DNA of 64,000 nt, from positions 62,001 to 126,000 of the forward strand of contig CAIOFF010000048.1 of assembly GCA_903857495.1 (NCBI GenBank), in the 5' to 3' direction. The notes below the pieces were generated by a model. That model saw nothing but the letters and a program-made list of their open reading frames with translations, searched no databases and had not been told where the DNA came from. The position numbers and the translations under genes were made by a program. This DNA comes from an uncultured Holophagaceae bacterium (GTDB taxonomy: Bacteria; Acidobacteriota; Holophagae; Holophagales; Holophagaceae). Shown one piece after another: positions 15,237 to 24,298 of this stretch (its first letter is position 1; every line of letters begins with the position of its first letter).

Positions 15237-16457
15237 TTAAAAGCCCAGCGCCTCCGGCAGGCGCGGGCTGGAGATGAGCTCGACGAAGACCGCCCAGCGC
15301 CGCATCGGCTGGTCCGCGGTGCCGCCCTGGTGGTTCACCCAGTCGCGGACCCGCGCCTCGCCCAGGTTGTAGTTGATCACGTAGCTGCGGTAGGTCTCGA
15401 TGAAGCGCAGGCGCTGGGCGGCCTGGGCCGCGGTGCGCAGGGAATACTTCATGAGGTAGGCCTCCGCCTGGGCGCGGTCGAGGCGGCCATCCAGGTAGCC
15501 GCGGGCGGCCTCGTTGTCGGCGAAGGCCAACCGCTTCAGCTCGGCCTGCACCTGCGCCCAGAACGCGGCATCTTGCGGGTCGAGGCCCGCCAGGGGAAAG
15601 AGCACGTCTCGCTCGAAGGCCAGCCGCTCCTCGCCGGGGAAGGCCACCTCGATGCCGAAGTTGGCGGTGCCCTCGGCGATGAGGGACTGGGGTGAGAACA
15701 GCGGATAGACCGTGAACTCCACCCAGCCTCGCTCCTGCGCGAAGCGCTGCTCCAGCAGGGCGTTGTAGACGTGGTGGCCCGGGTAGCCTTCGTGGGCAGC
15801 CAGGTCCAGGGCCCGGTCGATGGTGATGGGCAGGTCCAGGTTCACCTGGATCACCGAGCTGCCGCCGCCCTGATACCAGTTGTAGGCGGACCAGGCCTTG
15901 TCCCGCACGTATTCCACGCGGAAGTGGTCCGAGGCTGGCAGCGTGGCGTGCTGGCGGGTGCGCTCCCGGGCCTCATGGATGGCGGCCTGGAACACCGCGT
16001 CCACGCGCTCCGTGGGCACGATGACCCGCTCCCGGGCCCGCTGGTAGCGGTCCTGCACGGGGCTAGGCCCCTGGAGCAGCTGGTCGAGGCGGCCCAGGGC
16101 AGCCTCGAAGTCGGCCTCCGGCGTCACCGGGGGCCGCACCTGGTAGAGGGCCTCGGCCTCATCGCCGAAGGTGAAGGGCTGGCCCGCCAGCCGGGCCAGG
16201 TGAGCCGTCACGGCGCCGAGCTGGCCCCGCAGGTAGTCGCGGCGGACGGCTTCGTCCGGCCCGGCCTCGGCGGCCGCGACGCCCTCGAGGAGCCGTGCCG
16301 CCTCGGCCCGCAGGGCGGGCAGGGACCGGGGCTCCCCGGCCTCGGCGGCGGCCTTCCAGGCGGGCGGTCCATAGTAGGCGTCCACGAAGTTCGGGTCGTG
16401 GCGCCCGGCGGCGAGCACCAGGTGCACGTAGTCGGTGGCCCAGGTTGAGAGTGGCAT
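15237..16457 (-). CDS. DUF885 family putative zinc carboxypeptidase-like protein
   Basis: A 406-residue mainly helical protein with LAAHEGYPGHHVYNALLEQR, the DUF885 metal-binding signature (HExxPGHH), and a downstream Glu in SLIAEGTANFG that likely completes the zinc site. DUF885 proteins are gluzincin-like hydrolases. At about 400 residues it is shorter than the common 550-600-residue secreted members and lacks a signal peptide, so it is probably cytoplasmic. It sits alone between the patatin gene and the radC operon terminator. Confidence 0.75.
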   Translation of the reverse strand: MPLSTWATDYVHLVLAAGRHDPNFVDAYYGPPAWKAAAEAGEPRSLPALRAEAARLLEGVAAAEAGPDEAVRRDYLRGQLGAVTAHLARLAGQPFTFGDEAEALYQVRPPVTPEADFEAALGRLDQLLQGPSPVQDRYQRARERVIVPTERVDAVFQAAIHEARERTRQHATLPASDHFRVEYVRDKAWSAYNWYQGGGSSVIQVNLDLPITIDRALDLAAHEGYPGHHVYNALLEQRFAQERGWVEFTVYPLFSPQSLIAEGTANFGIEVAFPGEERLAFERDVLFPLAGLDPQDAAFWAQVQAELKRLAFADNEAARGYLDGRLDRAQAEAYLMKYSLRTAAQAAQRLRFIETYRSYVINYNLGEARVRDWVNHQGGTADQPMRRWAVFVELISSPRLPEALGF

Positions 16458-16505
16458 CGGGGTCGGCTCCTCGCCCGTTGACTCTACCTGGATTTTAGAG
16501 GTGGT

Positions 16506-16536
16506 AAAAAAAACCCACGCGGCCGCGTCGGGTTTT
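16506..16536 (-). terminator. Intrinsic terminator of the comEA-radC operon
   Basis: On the minus strand a GC-rich stem built around the palindrome ACGCGGCCGCGT, extended by AAAACCC/GGGTTTT, is followed by eight Ts (16513-16506). It lies 12-42 bp after the radC stop. Confidence 0.8.
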
Positions 16537-16547
16537 GTTACGACCTC

Positions 16548-17228
16548 TTAGCCCCGCGCATCCCAGCCCTCGGCGGCGCGGAAGCTGTGGTAGCGGTCCT
16601 GGCCGAGGATGAGGTGGTCCGCCAGGGGGACCCCCAGGGACTCGCCGGCGGCCTGCAGGCGGCGGGTGAGCTGGACATCCTCGCGGCTGGGCGTGGGGTC
16701 GCCGCTGGGGTGGTTGTGGTAGGCCAGGGCGGTGGAGGCGCCGTAGCGCAGGGCCTCGCGGAAGAACTCGCGGGGGCTGATGAGGGTGGCCGTGGCGGTG
16801 CCCTGGGAGAGGATGCGCTCGGCCAGCAGGTCGCCCTTGGCGTTGAGGGCCAGCAGGCCGAAGCGCTCCTCGGTCCAGCCCTGGCAGCGGGGCAGCAGAT
16901 AGTCGCCGGCGGCGCGGGGACTGGTGATGCGGGGGCGCTCGGCGCCGCGCTGGCCGCGCCGCACCAGCTCCAGGGCCGCCCACAGCTGGCCGGCCTTGGC
17001 GGGGCCGAGGCCCGGCTGCTCCAGCCAGTCGCTGAGGCCCAGGGCCAGGAGGCCCGCCAGCCCGCCGCTGCGGCTGAGGACTGACTGGGCCAGCTCCACG
17101 GCGCTCTGGCCCCGGCGGCCCGTGCCCCAGAGCAGGGCCAGCAGCTCCGCGTCGGCCAGGGTCTCGCCGAGGCCCGCCTGCAGGCGCTCGCGGGGGCGCT
17201 GGTCCGGGGAGAGGTCGAGGATGCGCAT
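16548..17228 (-). CDS. radC: RadC family JAB/MPN protein
   Basis: A 226-residue RadC (DUF2466) protein. The N-terminal helix-hairpin-helix-like part contains LADAELLALLWGTGRRGQSA and GLGPAKAGQLWAALEL. The C-terminal JAMM metalloenzyme-like domain contains AYHNHPSGDPTPSREDVQLT with His171, His173 and Asp184. The family is often induced with competence, but its enzymatic role is unproven. It is last in an operon with comEA and two pilin-related genes, 11 bp after the preceding stop, and a strong terminator follows. The context supports a role tied to DNA uptake. Confidence 0.9.
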   Translation of the reverse strand: MRILDLSPDQRPRERLQAGLGETLADAELLALLWGTGRRGQSAVELAQSVLSRSGGLAGLLALGLSDWLEQPGLGPAKAGQLWAALELVRRGQRGAERPRITSPRAAGDYLLPRCQGWTEERFGLLALNAKGDLLAERILSQGTATATLISPREFFREALRYGASTALAYHNHPSGDPTPSREDVQLTRRLQAAGESLGVPLADHLILGQDRYHSFRAAEGWDARG

Positions 17229-17239
17229 GGTGTCTCCAA

Positions 17240-17686
17240 TCAGCAGCTGACCCAGGCGCCCAGTCCGGGCCGGAACCGCAGCAGCTCCACGGCGCCGGAC
17301 AGCCGCAGCTGAAGGCAGAGGGCCTCGCGGCCGTGGTGCAGGAACCAGACGTTCGCCACGGCCCGGCGCTCGGGCATGACCAGGATGGGGTGGGGGAAGC
17401 CGCTGCCCCAGCCGCTGCCGACCAGGTTGGGCGGCAGCGGAGTCGCCGGGGGGCAGCCCCAGAGCACGTCCGGGGGCAGCTGCAGGGCGACCCGACCCCG
17501 GGTGGCTTCCCCGCCGGGCTCCAGCATGACCGGCTGGTGGTGGGTGGCGGCCAGCCGGAAGGCGAGGCCGAGGGTGCGGCGCAGCTCGGTGCGCGCGGCG
17601 CGCAGCGGCGCGCTCAGAGGCGCGGGCAGCAGCAGCGCGGCAAGGGTCCGGACGCTCTGTTGGAGCACGGCGGCAGAGAGGGCCAT
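17240..17686 (-). CDS. Pilin-tail-like protein lacking a prepilin signal
   Basis: A 148-residue protein starting MALSAAVLQQSVRTL; its ATG overlaps the TGA of the upstream pseudopilin gene. The C-terminal VANVWFLHHGREALCLQLRL and VELLRFR closely parallel the tail of the neighbouring pseudopilin (ASAWFLNNGKEALCMRL, LQVLRWR), so the two are probably paralogs or partners. It lacks the GxxxxE prepilin cleavage motif and the long hydrophobic helix, so it is not a standard pilin. The role is unknown; co-translation suggests a shared complex. Confidence 0.6.
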   Translation of the reverse strand: MALSAAVLQQSVRTLAALLLPAPLSAPLRAARTELRRTLGLAFRLAATHHQPVMLEPGGEATRGRVALQLPPDVLWGCPPATPLPPNLVGSGWGSGFPHPILVMPERRAVANVWFLHHGREALCLQLRLSGAVELLRFRPGLGAWVSC

Positions 17687-18195
17687 CACACCCTCGTCCA
17701 CTTCAGGCGGTCCTGGCGCCAGCGCAGCACCTGCAGGTGCCCGTTGCCGGAGAGGCGCATGCAGAGGGCTTCTTTGCCGTTGTTCAGGAACCAGGCGCTG
17801 GCGAGGGCCGTGTGGCGGGGGGTCACGGTGATGACGGGATGGGCTTCGCCGGTGCGCGAGGCCACCACGGGCGCGTCCATGCCCGGCGGCAGGGGGATGT
17901 GGGCCGGCTTCCCCCACTTCACCCTGCGGCTGAGCTGGACGGGCAGGTGCTCGCCGATGCCGCTGGCCGCACCCAGGGCCACCTTGACGTCGGTGCCCCG
18001 GGCCCGGGCCAGGATGAAGGCCTCCTCCACGCTGCTGCGGATCTCCGCCTGGGCGGCGAGGAGGTCCACCGGGCCCGTATCCCAGAGGGCAGTGCCCACG
18101 GCCAGGAGGATCGCGGCCATGGCCAAGACCAGGGTGACTTCCAGCAGGGAAGACCCCTGCTGGGCAGACCTTTCGCAGCCTGGCGTGGTGCGCAT
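17686..18195 (-). CDS. GspH/FimT-like pseudopilin
   Basis: A 169-residue type IV pilin-like protein. The class III signal MRTTPGCERSAQQG is followed by SSLLEVTLVLAMAAILLAVG, with cleavage after Gly and Glu at +5 of the mature protein, the hallmark of prepilin peptidase substrates. The remainder is a small globular domain typical of GspH/FimT minor pseudopilins. It lies 9 bp after comEA and overlaps the next gene. It probably belongs to a competence or type II-like assembly at the inner membrane; no assembly ATPase is in the window. Confidence 0.75.
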   Translation of the reverse strand: MRTTPGCERSAQQGSSLLEVTLVLAMAAILLAVGTALWDTGPVDLLAAQAEIRSSVEEAFILARARGTDVKVALGAASGIGEHLPVQLSRRVKWGKPAHIPLPPGMDAPVVASRTGEAHPVITVTPRHTALASAWFLNNGKEALCMRLSGNGHLQVLRWRQDRLKWTRV

Positions 18196-18204
18196 GCCCG
18201 CCTC

Positions 18205-18513
18205 CTACTTCTTGGCGGCGGCAGAGGCGGCGGAGAGCGCCAGGAAGGGCTTGAGCTTGGCGTAGGACTTCTCGCCGATGCCCTTGACGTTCATGAGCTC
18301 CTCAGGCCGCTGGAAGCCGCCGTGCTGCTTCCGGAAGGCGAGGATGCGCTCAGCGGTCTTCTGGCCGATGCGGGGCAGCTGCATCAGCTCGGTGACCGTG
18401 GCGGTGTTGAGGTTCACGGGCCGCTGGGGGGCCCGGGCCGTGCGGACCGGGGCGGCGCAGAGGGGGAGGGCCAGGGCGAGCGCCAGGGCCGTGGAGGTGA
18501 AGAGATTGGACAT
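18205..18513 (-). CDS. comEA: ComEA-like helix-hairpin-helix DNA-binding protein
   Basis: A 102-residue secreted protein. A signal peptide (about 1-20, ending PLCAA) is followed by two HhH motifs: VNLNTATVTELMQLPRIGQK and HGGFQRPEELMNVKGIGEKS. This matches stand-alone ComEA proteins, which bind incoming double-stranded DNA in the periplasm during natural transformation. GGAGGCAACC precedes the ATG. It is the first gene of the comEA - pseudopilin - pilin-tail paralog - radC operon. Confidence 0.85.
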   Translation of the reverse strand: MSNLFTSTALALALALPLCAAPVRTARAPQRPVNLNTATVTELMQLPRIGQKTAERILAFRKQHGGFQRPEELMNVKGIGEKSYAKLKPFLALSAASAAAKK

Positions 18514-18584
18514 GGTTGCCTCCTTTCAGGCAGTCCAGGTCCATCGAAGGTTGTGCCAAGTCGTAACTGTTGGGGCCGTTATGG

Positions 18585-18609
18585 ATGAATTTGCCTGTGG
18601 CAAATTCAT
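18585..18609. repeat. Perfect palindrome upstream of comEA
   Basis: ATGAATTTGCC and GGCAAATTCAT form 11-bp arms around a TGT loop, about 70 bp upstream of comEA. It could be an operator or a cruciform. It is one of several triloop palindromes in intergenic DNA here. Confidence 0.55.
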
Positions 18610-18715
18610 GTAATAAAAAAATGACAAAATCCGACACAGATGAAACAAGTCCTTTGTTTATAATCTTTTATTGTTTGTAATTTTTTCGATAGAAAAAATG
18701 ACAACATGACAGCCC
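18610..18715. promoter_or_regulatory. AT-rich divergent promoter island between comEA and ahcY
   Basis: This ~100-bp stretch is markedly AT-rich in an otherwise GC-rich window. It has a perfect TATAAT at 18659-18664 on the plus strand and a 12-bp direct repeat AAAAAATGACAA at 18616-18627 and 18693-18704. It probably holds the promoters for the comEA operon and for ahcY. No strong -35 partner for the TATAAT is obvious. It is part of the largest gene-free gap here (18514-18920). Confidence 0.4.
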
Positions 18716-18772
18716 TCAGGGCCCGCTAAAAACCCATCGGACTTCCCTGTCCGGACCGTTTATCCTGAGGGG

Positions 18773-18855
18773 GTCCGAGGAGCGCTGCAGGACCCGGCAG
18801 ATCGGCTGTGCGGGATCTCAGGCTCGGATGCTTCCCTCCAGGAACGGCGCTCACC
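18773..18855 (+). promoter_or_regulatory. SAH riboswitch controlling ahcY
   Basis: The conserved S-adenosylhomocysteine riboswitch core is visible. CCGAGGAGCGCTGCA lies at 18775-18789. CAGGCTCGG (18819-18827) closes P1 with CCGAG. AACGGCGCTCACC lies at 18843-18855. The pseudoknot pairs GAGCGC (18780-18785) with GCGCTC (18847-18852). It sits 65 bp before the ahcY start. Known members activate expression when SAH accumulates, which fits a gene that removes SAH. Confidence 0.9.
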
Positions 18856-18920
18856 TCAACCCTGAACCGGGACGAAGAGGTGGATTCACCTTGCCGTACC
18901 GGCTTTTCGAGGAGGTCCTC

Positions 18921-20318
<1,398 letters not shown>

Positions 20319-20332
20319 CTTTCCATCCTCTG

Positions 20333-20353
20333 CTGAAACGCTGCGCGTTTCAG
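20333..20353. repeat. Short palindrome after ahcY
   Basis: CTGAAACG and CGTTTCAG form 8-bp arms with a 5-nt loop, just before the ahcY terminator. It may help 3'-end processing or belong to the intergenic palindrome set. Confidence 0.5.
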
Positions 20354-20356
20354 ATA

Positions 20357-20386
20357 GCACGGCGCCGCGAGGCGCCGTGCTTGTTT
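20357..20386 (+). terminator. Intrinsic terminator of ahcY
   Basis: GCACGGCGCC and GGCGCCGTGC form a 10-bp stem with a GCGA loop (20357-20380), followed by TTGTTT. Confidence 0.85.
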
Positions 20387-20412
20387 GGTGGCCACCGATT
20401 CCCGCAGGAGGG

Positions 20413-21291
20413 TCAGCTCGGCATCTCCGTGGGCAGCGGCAGGACGTTGGGCGGCACTTCGATGGCCTTGAGCACCGAGTGGCGCGTGACGGCCTCGCAG
20501 TCCAGCTGCGGGGTCTGGGTGAAGTGCCCGGCGCTGAGGTCCGAGCGGACCTTGGCCAGCACCTTGGCGCGGGACAGGTGGTTACCGCTGGCCCGGGCCT
20601 CCCGGCAGAAGTGCCAGGTGAAGGCGCCGTGCCAATTGCCCTGGAGGAAGGCATCCGCAGCCGTCTGGCTCTCCTTGCAGCCGGTCCAGAGGATGTGGTG
20701 GGACAGTCCCTTCTCCAGCAGCTTCTGGTGGGCCGGTCGGGCACGCCGGTACTCGATGTCGCGGAAGGCCTCGACCGAGGGCGGCGGCAGGTAGCGGGGC
20801 CTGCGGTCCATGAGCAGGTCCGCAGCCCGCAGCCCGTTGCCGCTGTGGCAGGTGTCCAGGAAGACCTCCAGGAGCACGCTGGACGGCAGTCGCACCAGCA
20901 GGTCGTGCAGCTCGTCATCCACGATCAGGTGATCCCGGTCCCACTGGCTGCCGAGAGGGGCTAGGTCGTAGGGGCAGAAGGCCTCGTCAGCCCGGTCGAA
21001 CTCGTCGAGGTTGAGGTCCGGCACCTGAGTGCCGTGGCCGGAGAAGCTGAAGACCAGGTGGTTGTAGCGGCCCGAGAGGGCGCCGTCCACCATTCGCCGA
21101 AGCTCGTGCATGAGGTTGAGCTTGGTGGCGGCCTGATCCGTCAACAGGGTGATGTCGGAATCCTCGAAGCCCAGCACTTCCTTCAGAAGCGACACCATGT
21201 TCAGCGCGTCGTTGACGCAGCCATTGAGGTTCGCGGCCGGGAAATGCTGGTACTGGTTGATCCCGACGCAAAGCGCATTGCGATGGAGCAT
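20413..21291 (-). CDS. Stand-alone metacaspase (caspase-like peptidase C14)
   Basis: A 292-residue caspase-hemoglobinase-fold protease. The catalytic dyad is His86 in FSFSGHGTQ and Cys148 in VFLDTCHSGNG. The start ALCVGINQY is the usual first strand, and WTGCKESQTAADA lies after the active site. There is no signal peptide, repeat or partner domain, so it is a minimal cytoplasmic type I-like metacaspase. Family members cleave after Arg or Lys and have been tied to stress or abortive responses in some bacteria. GGGAGGT precedes the ATG. Neighbours do not identify a target. Confidence 0.85.
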   Translation of the reverse strand: MLHRNALCVGINQYQHFPAANLNGCVNDALNMVSLLKEVLGFEDSDITLLTDQAATKLNLMHELRRMVDGALSGRYNHLVFSFSGHGTQVPDLNLDEFDRADEAFCPYDLAPLGSQWDRDHLIVDDELHDLLVRLPSSVLLEVFLDTCHSGNGLRAADLLMDRRPRYLPPPSVEAFRDIEYRRARPAHQKLLEKGLSHHILWTGCKESQTAADAFLQGNWHGAFTWHFCREARASGNHLSRAKVLAKVRSDLSAGHFTQTPQLDCEAVTRHSVLKAIEVPPNVLPLPTEMPS

Positions 21292-21540
21292 GGGAAACCT
21301 CCCAGGACCCCGCCACGCGTTCCGGGCGGAGCGCGCAGAAGGCCCCTTGCGCGGGGTGTCAGGGGAACGGACAACACCTGCCCGTCAGAAAAGACAGGAC
21401 ATCCGACGCATCGGCGGAGGACTGCGGCAGACAACACACATCCCGGCGGACTCCATCCCCAACCATAGGCCTGGCAAGGGGCGGGTCAACCAGGCGCAGG
21501 CTCGGGCATGGTAAATTAAGGGCCAGGAGAACCCGATTCC

Positions 21541-22071
21541 ATGGCTGAAGAAAAGAAGGAAGGTTGGCTGAACCTGCTGGCCCTGACCACCGTGATCCTG
21601 GCCGTCTGCGCGACTCTGGCCACCTTCAAGGGCGGCGGGCACTCCACCAAGGCCGTGCTCAGCCAGAGCCAGGCCTCGGACCAGTGGGCCTACTACCAGG
21701 CCAAGGGCATTAAGGGGAACCTCTACGAAGTGGAAGCCATGCGCCTCAAGCGGGAGCTGGAGCTGGCGCCCCGCACCGCCGTGCCGCTGCTGGAGAAGAG
21801 CCTCGCCGATGTCGAGAAGAAGGTGATCAAGTACGACTCCGAGAAGGTGGAGATCCAGAAGGTGGCCCGGGGCTTCGAGGACACCAAGGCCTCGGCCCAG
21901 AAGCACGGGGCGGCCTTCGGCCTGGCGGTGATCTTCCTCCAGATCGCCATCCTGTTGTCCTCCATCGCCGCCCTGCTCAAGAAGAAGCCCGTCTACTACC
22001 TGGGCCTCCTGGTGGGCGTCGTGGGCCTCGTCTACTTCGCCAACGGGTTCCTGCTCTTCCTGCCCGCCTGA
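21541..22071 (+). CDS. DUF4337 family membrane protein
   Basis: A 176-residue protein with one N-terminal hydrophobic helix (LLALTTVILAVCATLATF), a coiled-coil-like middle (about 55-120, rich in Glu/Lys) and two C-terminal membrane helices. QSQASDQWAYYQAKGIKGNL is typical of DUF4337. Function is unknown; the coiled coil probably faces the cytoplasm or periplasm. Its TGA overlaps the ATG of the Nudix gene. Confidence 0.75.
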   Translation: MAEEKKEGWLNLLALTTVILAVCATLATFKGGGHSTKAVLSQSQASDQWAYYQAKGIKGNLYEVEAMRLKRELELAPRTAVPLLEKSLADVEKKVIKYDSEKVEIQKVARGFEDTKASAQKHGAAFGLAVIFLQIAILLSSIAALLKKKPVYYLGLLVGVVGLVYFANGFLLFLPA

Positions 22072-22514
22072 TGTGGGCCCTGACGGTGGCCGCCATCATC
22101 GAGCGGGAGGGCCGCTTTCTGTTCGTGGAAGAAACGGACGGGGTGTCTCCCCACCGGGTCTTCAACCAGCCCGCGGGCCATGTGGACCCGGGGGAGTCCG
22201 TGCTGGGCGCGGTGGTGCGCGAGACCCGGGAAGAGACCGGCCTGGACTTCACGCCCGAGGCTCTGGTGGGCATCTATCCGCTGCGGGCCGCCAACGGACG
22301 GGACTACTTCCGAATGTGCTTCATGGGCACCGTGCCTGACGGGGTTGTGGCGGCCCCGGAGGATCCCGCCATCTTCGCCTGTCACTGGCTCACCCGGGCG
22401 GAGCTGGCCGCGGCGCCCCTGCGGTCGGGGCTGGTGCTGCGGTGCCTGGACGACGCCCTGGCCGGGCGGAGCTTCCCCCTGGACCTGGTGGCCGAGGTGC
22501 GTGCCGAGCGCTGA
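22071..22514 (+). CDS. Nudix hydrolase (NudJ-like)
   Basis: A 147-residue Nudix protein. The box is split as GHVDPGESVLGAVV and RETREETGL (about 39-61) and fits GX5EX7REUXEEXGU with all acidic metal ligands. FNQPAGHVDPGES and the tail are closest to the NudJ/MutT phosphatase-like group that hydrolyses thiamine or nucleoside pyrophosphates. The exact substrate cannot be assigned. It is translationally coupled to the DUF4337 gene. Confidence 0.85.
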   Translation: MWALTVAAIIEREGRFLFVEETDGVSPHRVFNQPAGHVDPGESVLGAVVRETREETGLDFTPEALVGIYPLRAANGRDYFRMCFMGTVPDGVVAAPEDPAIFACHWLTRAELAAAPLRSGLVLRCLDDALAGRSFPLDLVAEVRAER

Positions 22515-22547
22515 GGTGGCGCGTCATGCCGTTCTGGATTCATTGGG

Positions 22548-22600
22548 AAAAGGATCTCCACGAAGGGCACGAAGAACTAGCCCGAAGGGACACGAAGGAG
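22548..22600. repeat. Short-unit intergenic repeat (CACGAAG type)
   Basis: The gap after the Nudix gene contains repeated CACGAAGG-like units (CCACGAAGGGCACGAAG, then CCGAAGGGACACGAAGG). It resembles other purine-rich short-unit intergenic repeats in this window. It is noncoding, and its function is unknown. Confidence 0.5.
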
Positions 22601-22682
22601 CAGTCATCACGCCGACAGGGCATCCGGGCCTGAGGCCCCCGGTCGCATGCGACCGGCCAAGGTCGCTGATTACGGACTGCCC

Positions 22683-23432
22683 TCAGGGCCCCTCGGGCTC
22701 CAGCAGGTTCGGCAGCTCCTGGAAGCCCTGGCTGAGGGCCTTGGCCCAGCTGTCGGAGATGGCCGAGAAGCGGGTGTCCGTGCGCTCGATGCGCCGGTGG
22801 ATCCGGAACGTGAGGGCGTCCTTCTCGATCACGGCCAGGTCCAGGGGCATGCCCACGGAGAGGTTGCTGCGGATCGTGGAGTCCATGGAGACGCAGACGG
22901 CCTTGATGGAGTCCTCGAGGGAGCTGCTCGGGCCGATGACCCGGTCCAGGATGGGCTTGCCGTACTTGTGCTCGCCCAGCTGGAAGTAGGGGGTGTCGTC
23001 CGTGGCCTGGATGAAGTTCCCGGCCGAGTAGATCAGGAACAGCCGGTGCTTGCCGCCCCTGCGCTGGCCTGCGACCAGGACCGTGGCATCCGCCCCGGTG
23101 CCCTGCTCGAGGATGGCCTCGCGATGGATCTCCTGCATGCGCCGCATCTCGGCGCCCACGATCTCGGCCACCTCGAACATGCTCTCCACGTTCATGATCG
23201 AGCGAAAGGCGGGATCCCGCTCGCCCTTCTGGATGCCGTGCTTGAGCCGGGCGATGACGCCCTGGGTGATGGAGAGGTTCCCCGCCGTGAGCAGGGCGAT
23301 GACCCGCTCACCGGTCTGCTCGAAGGTGACCATCTTGGTGAAGCGGGAGACATTGTCCATCCCGGCATTGGTCCGGGTATCGGCCAGAAGCACCAGCCCC
23401 TCGGCCACCCGCAGGCCCACACAATACGTCAT
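22683..23432 (-). CDS. Anbu proteasome-type peptidase
   Basis: A 249-residue Ntn-hydrolase related to HslV and proteasome beta subunits. Met1 is followed by the candidate N-terminal nucleophile Thr2 (MTYCVGLRV), then VLLADTRTNAGMDNVSRFTK and LLTAGNLSITQGV, the Anbu signature. Known Anbu proteins form helical or lock-washer oligomers with weak peptidase activity. It is the last gene of a four-gene operon (ATP-grasp, alpha-E, transglutaminase, Anbu), a conserved set proposed to make and remove a peptide tag. Confidence 0.9.
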   Translation of the reverse strand: MTYCVGLRVAEGLVLLADTRTNAGMDNVSRFTKMVTFEQTGERVIALLTAGNLSITQGVIARLKHGIQKGERDPAFRSIMNVESMFEVAEIVGAEMRRMQEIHREAILEQGTGADATVLVAGQRRGGKHRLFLIYSAGNFIQATDDTPYFQLGEHKYGKPILDRVIGPSSSLEDSIKAVCVSMDSTIRSNLSVGMPLDLAVIEKDALTFRIHRRIERTDTRFSAISDSWAKALSQGFQELPNLLEPEGP

Positions 23433-23454
23433 CGAACCAGCCCTTTCGTCATCC

Positions 23455-24291
23455 TTACTGCTGCTGTTGAACCTGCTGGGACCCGCTGGGGGCCGCCAGA
23501 GAGATCATGACATCAGCCTGGATTCCGATCTCGGTGGTGCCGTAGACCGAGCCCCGGACCGGGGCGGCATCATGTGCATCAAGTCCTGAACACAAACGGA
23601 CATACAGCTCCGTGACGCAGAGTCCGTTGGTGGCGTCGAAGCCGATCCAGCCCAGGCCGTCCACCCAGGCCTCGGCCCAGGCGTGGGTCTCCCGCAGGGC
23701 GTGGCCGGCCTCGTCGGCCAGCAGGTAGCCGCTGACATAGCGGGCGGGGATGCCCAGGCTGCGGGCGGCGCTCACGAAGAGGTGGGTGTGGTCCTGGCAG
23801 ACCCCCCGGCCCAGGGCCAGGGCCTCGGCGGCGGAGGTGGCGGCGGTGGTGATGCCGGTCTCGTAGGTGATGGCCTCGCGCACCCGTGCCGAGAGGGCGT
23901 GCAGGCGGGGGATGGGCTCCGACTCGGTGAGGGAGCGGGCGAGGGCGCGGATCGCCGCTTCCGGCTGGGTGAGCTGCGTCTGCCTCAGGAAGATGGGCAG
24001 CGGGGCTTCCTGGAGGAACCCCGAGACGATGCCGTGGCGCTCCTGAGTCGCCACGGTCCCCGTGGCCACGATCTCCATCTCGCTGAAGGCGCCCCGGCGG
24101 TGGTAGAAGCCCTCGCCATCTCCGAAGGCATTGAGCGGAAACTCCGTGACCGGTGTCCCGTTCACCGTGACTTCCCATGACCGGATCTGTTGGCAGTCCA
24201 GCTGACCCGGGTGCAGGCGCAGCAGCAGCGAGACTTGGTTGGCTGGCGTCGCGTAGCGGTAGGTCGTCTGGTGGCGGACGGCGAGTTCCAT
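23455..24291 (-). CDS. Transglutaminase-like cysteine protease of the Anbu operon
   Basis: A 278-residue protein with an N-terminal beta domain (RHQTTYRYATPANQVSLLLR) and a transglutaminase/papain-like core. The triad is Cys165 in GRGVCQDHTHLF, His203 in ETHAWAEAWV and Asp219 in GFDATNG. In the Anbu operon such proteins are thought to hydrolyse or transfer peptide amides. The ATG follows AGGAAG and lies 7 bp from the alpha-E stop, so co-translation is likely. The C-terminus is Gln-rich. Confidence 0.88.
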   Translation of the reverse strand: MELAVRHQTTYRYATPANQVSLLLRLHPGQLDCQQIRSWEVTVNGTPVTEFPLNAFGDGEGFYHRRGAFSEMEIVATGTVATQERHGIVSGFLQEAPLPIFLRQTQLTQPEAAIRALARSLTESEPIPRLHALSARVREAITYETGITTAATSAAEALALGRGVCQDHTHLFVSAARSLGIPARYVSGYLLADEAGHALRETHAWAEAWVDGLGWIGFDATNGLCVTELYVRLCSGLDAHDAAPVRGSVYGTTEIGIQADVMISLAAPSGSQQVQQQQ

Positions 24292-24298
24292 GGTCTTC

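Noticed and set aside
22071-22989. Alternative plus-strand reading through the Nudix gene into the Anbu region
   Set aside because: The Nudix box is in the chosen frame and the downstream part is antisense to Anbu.
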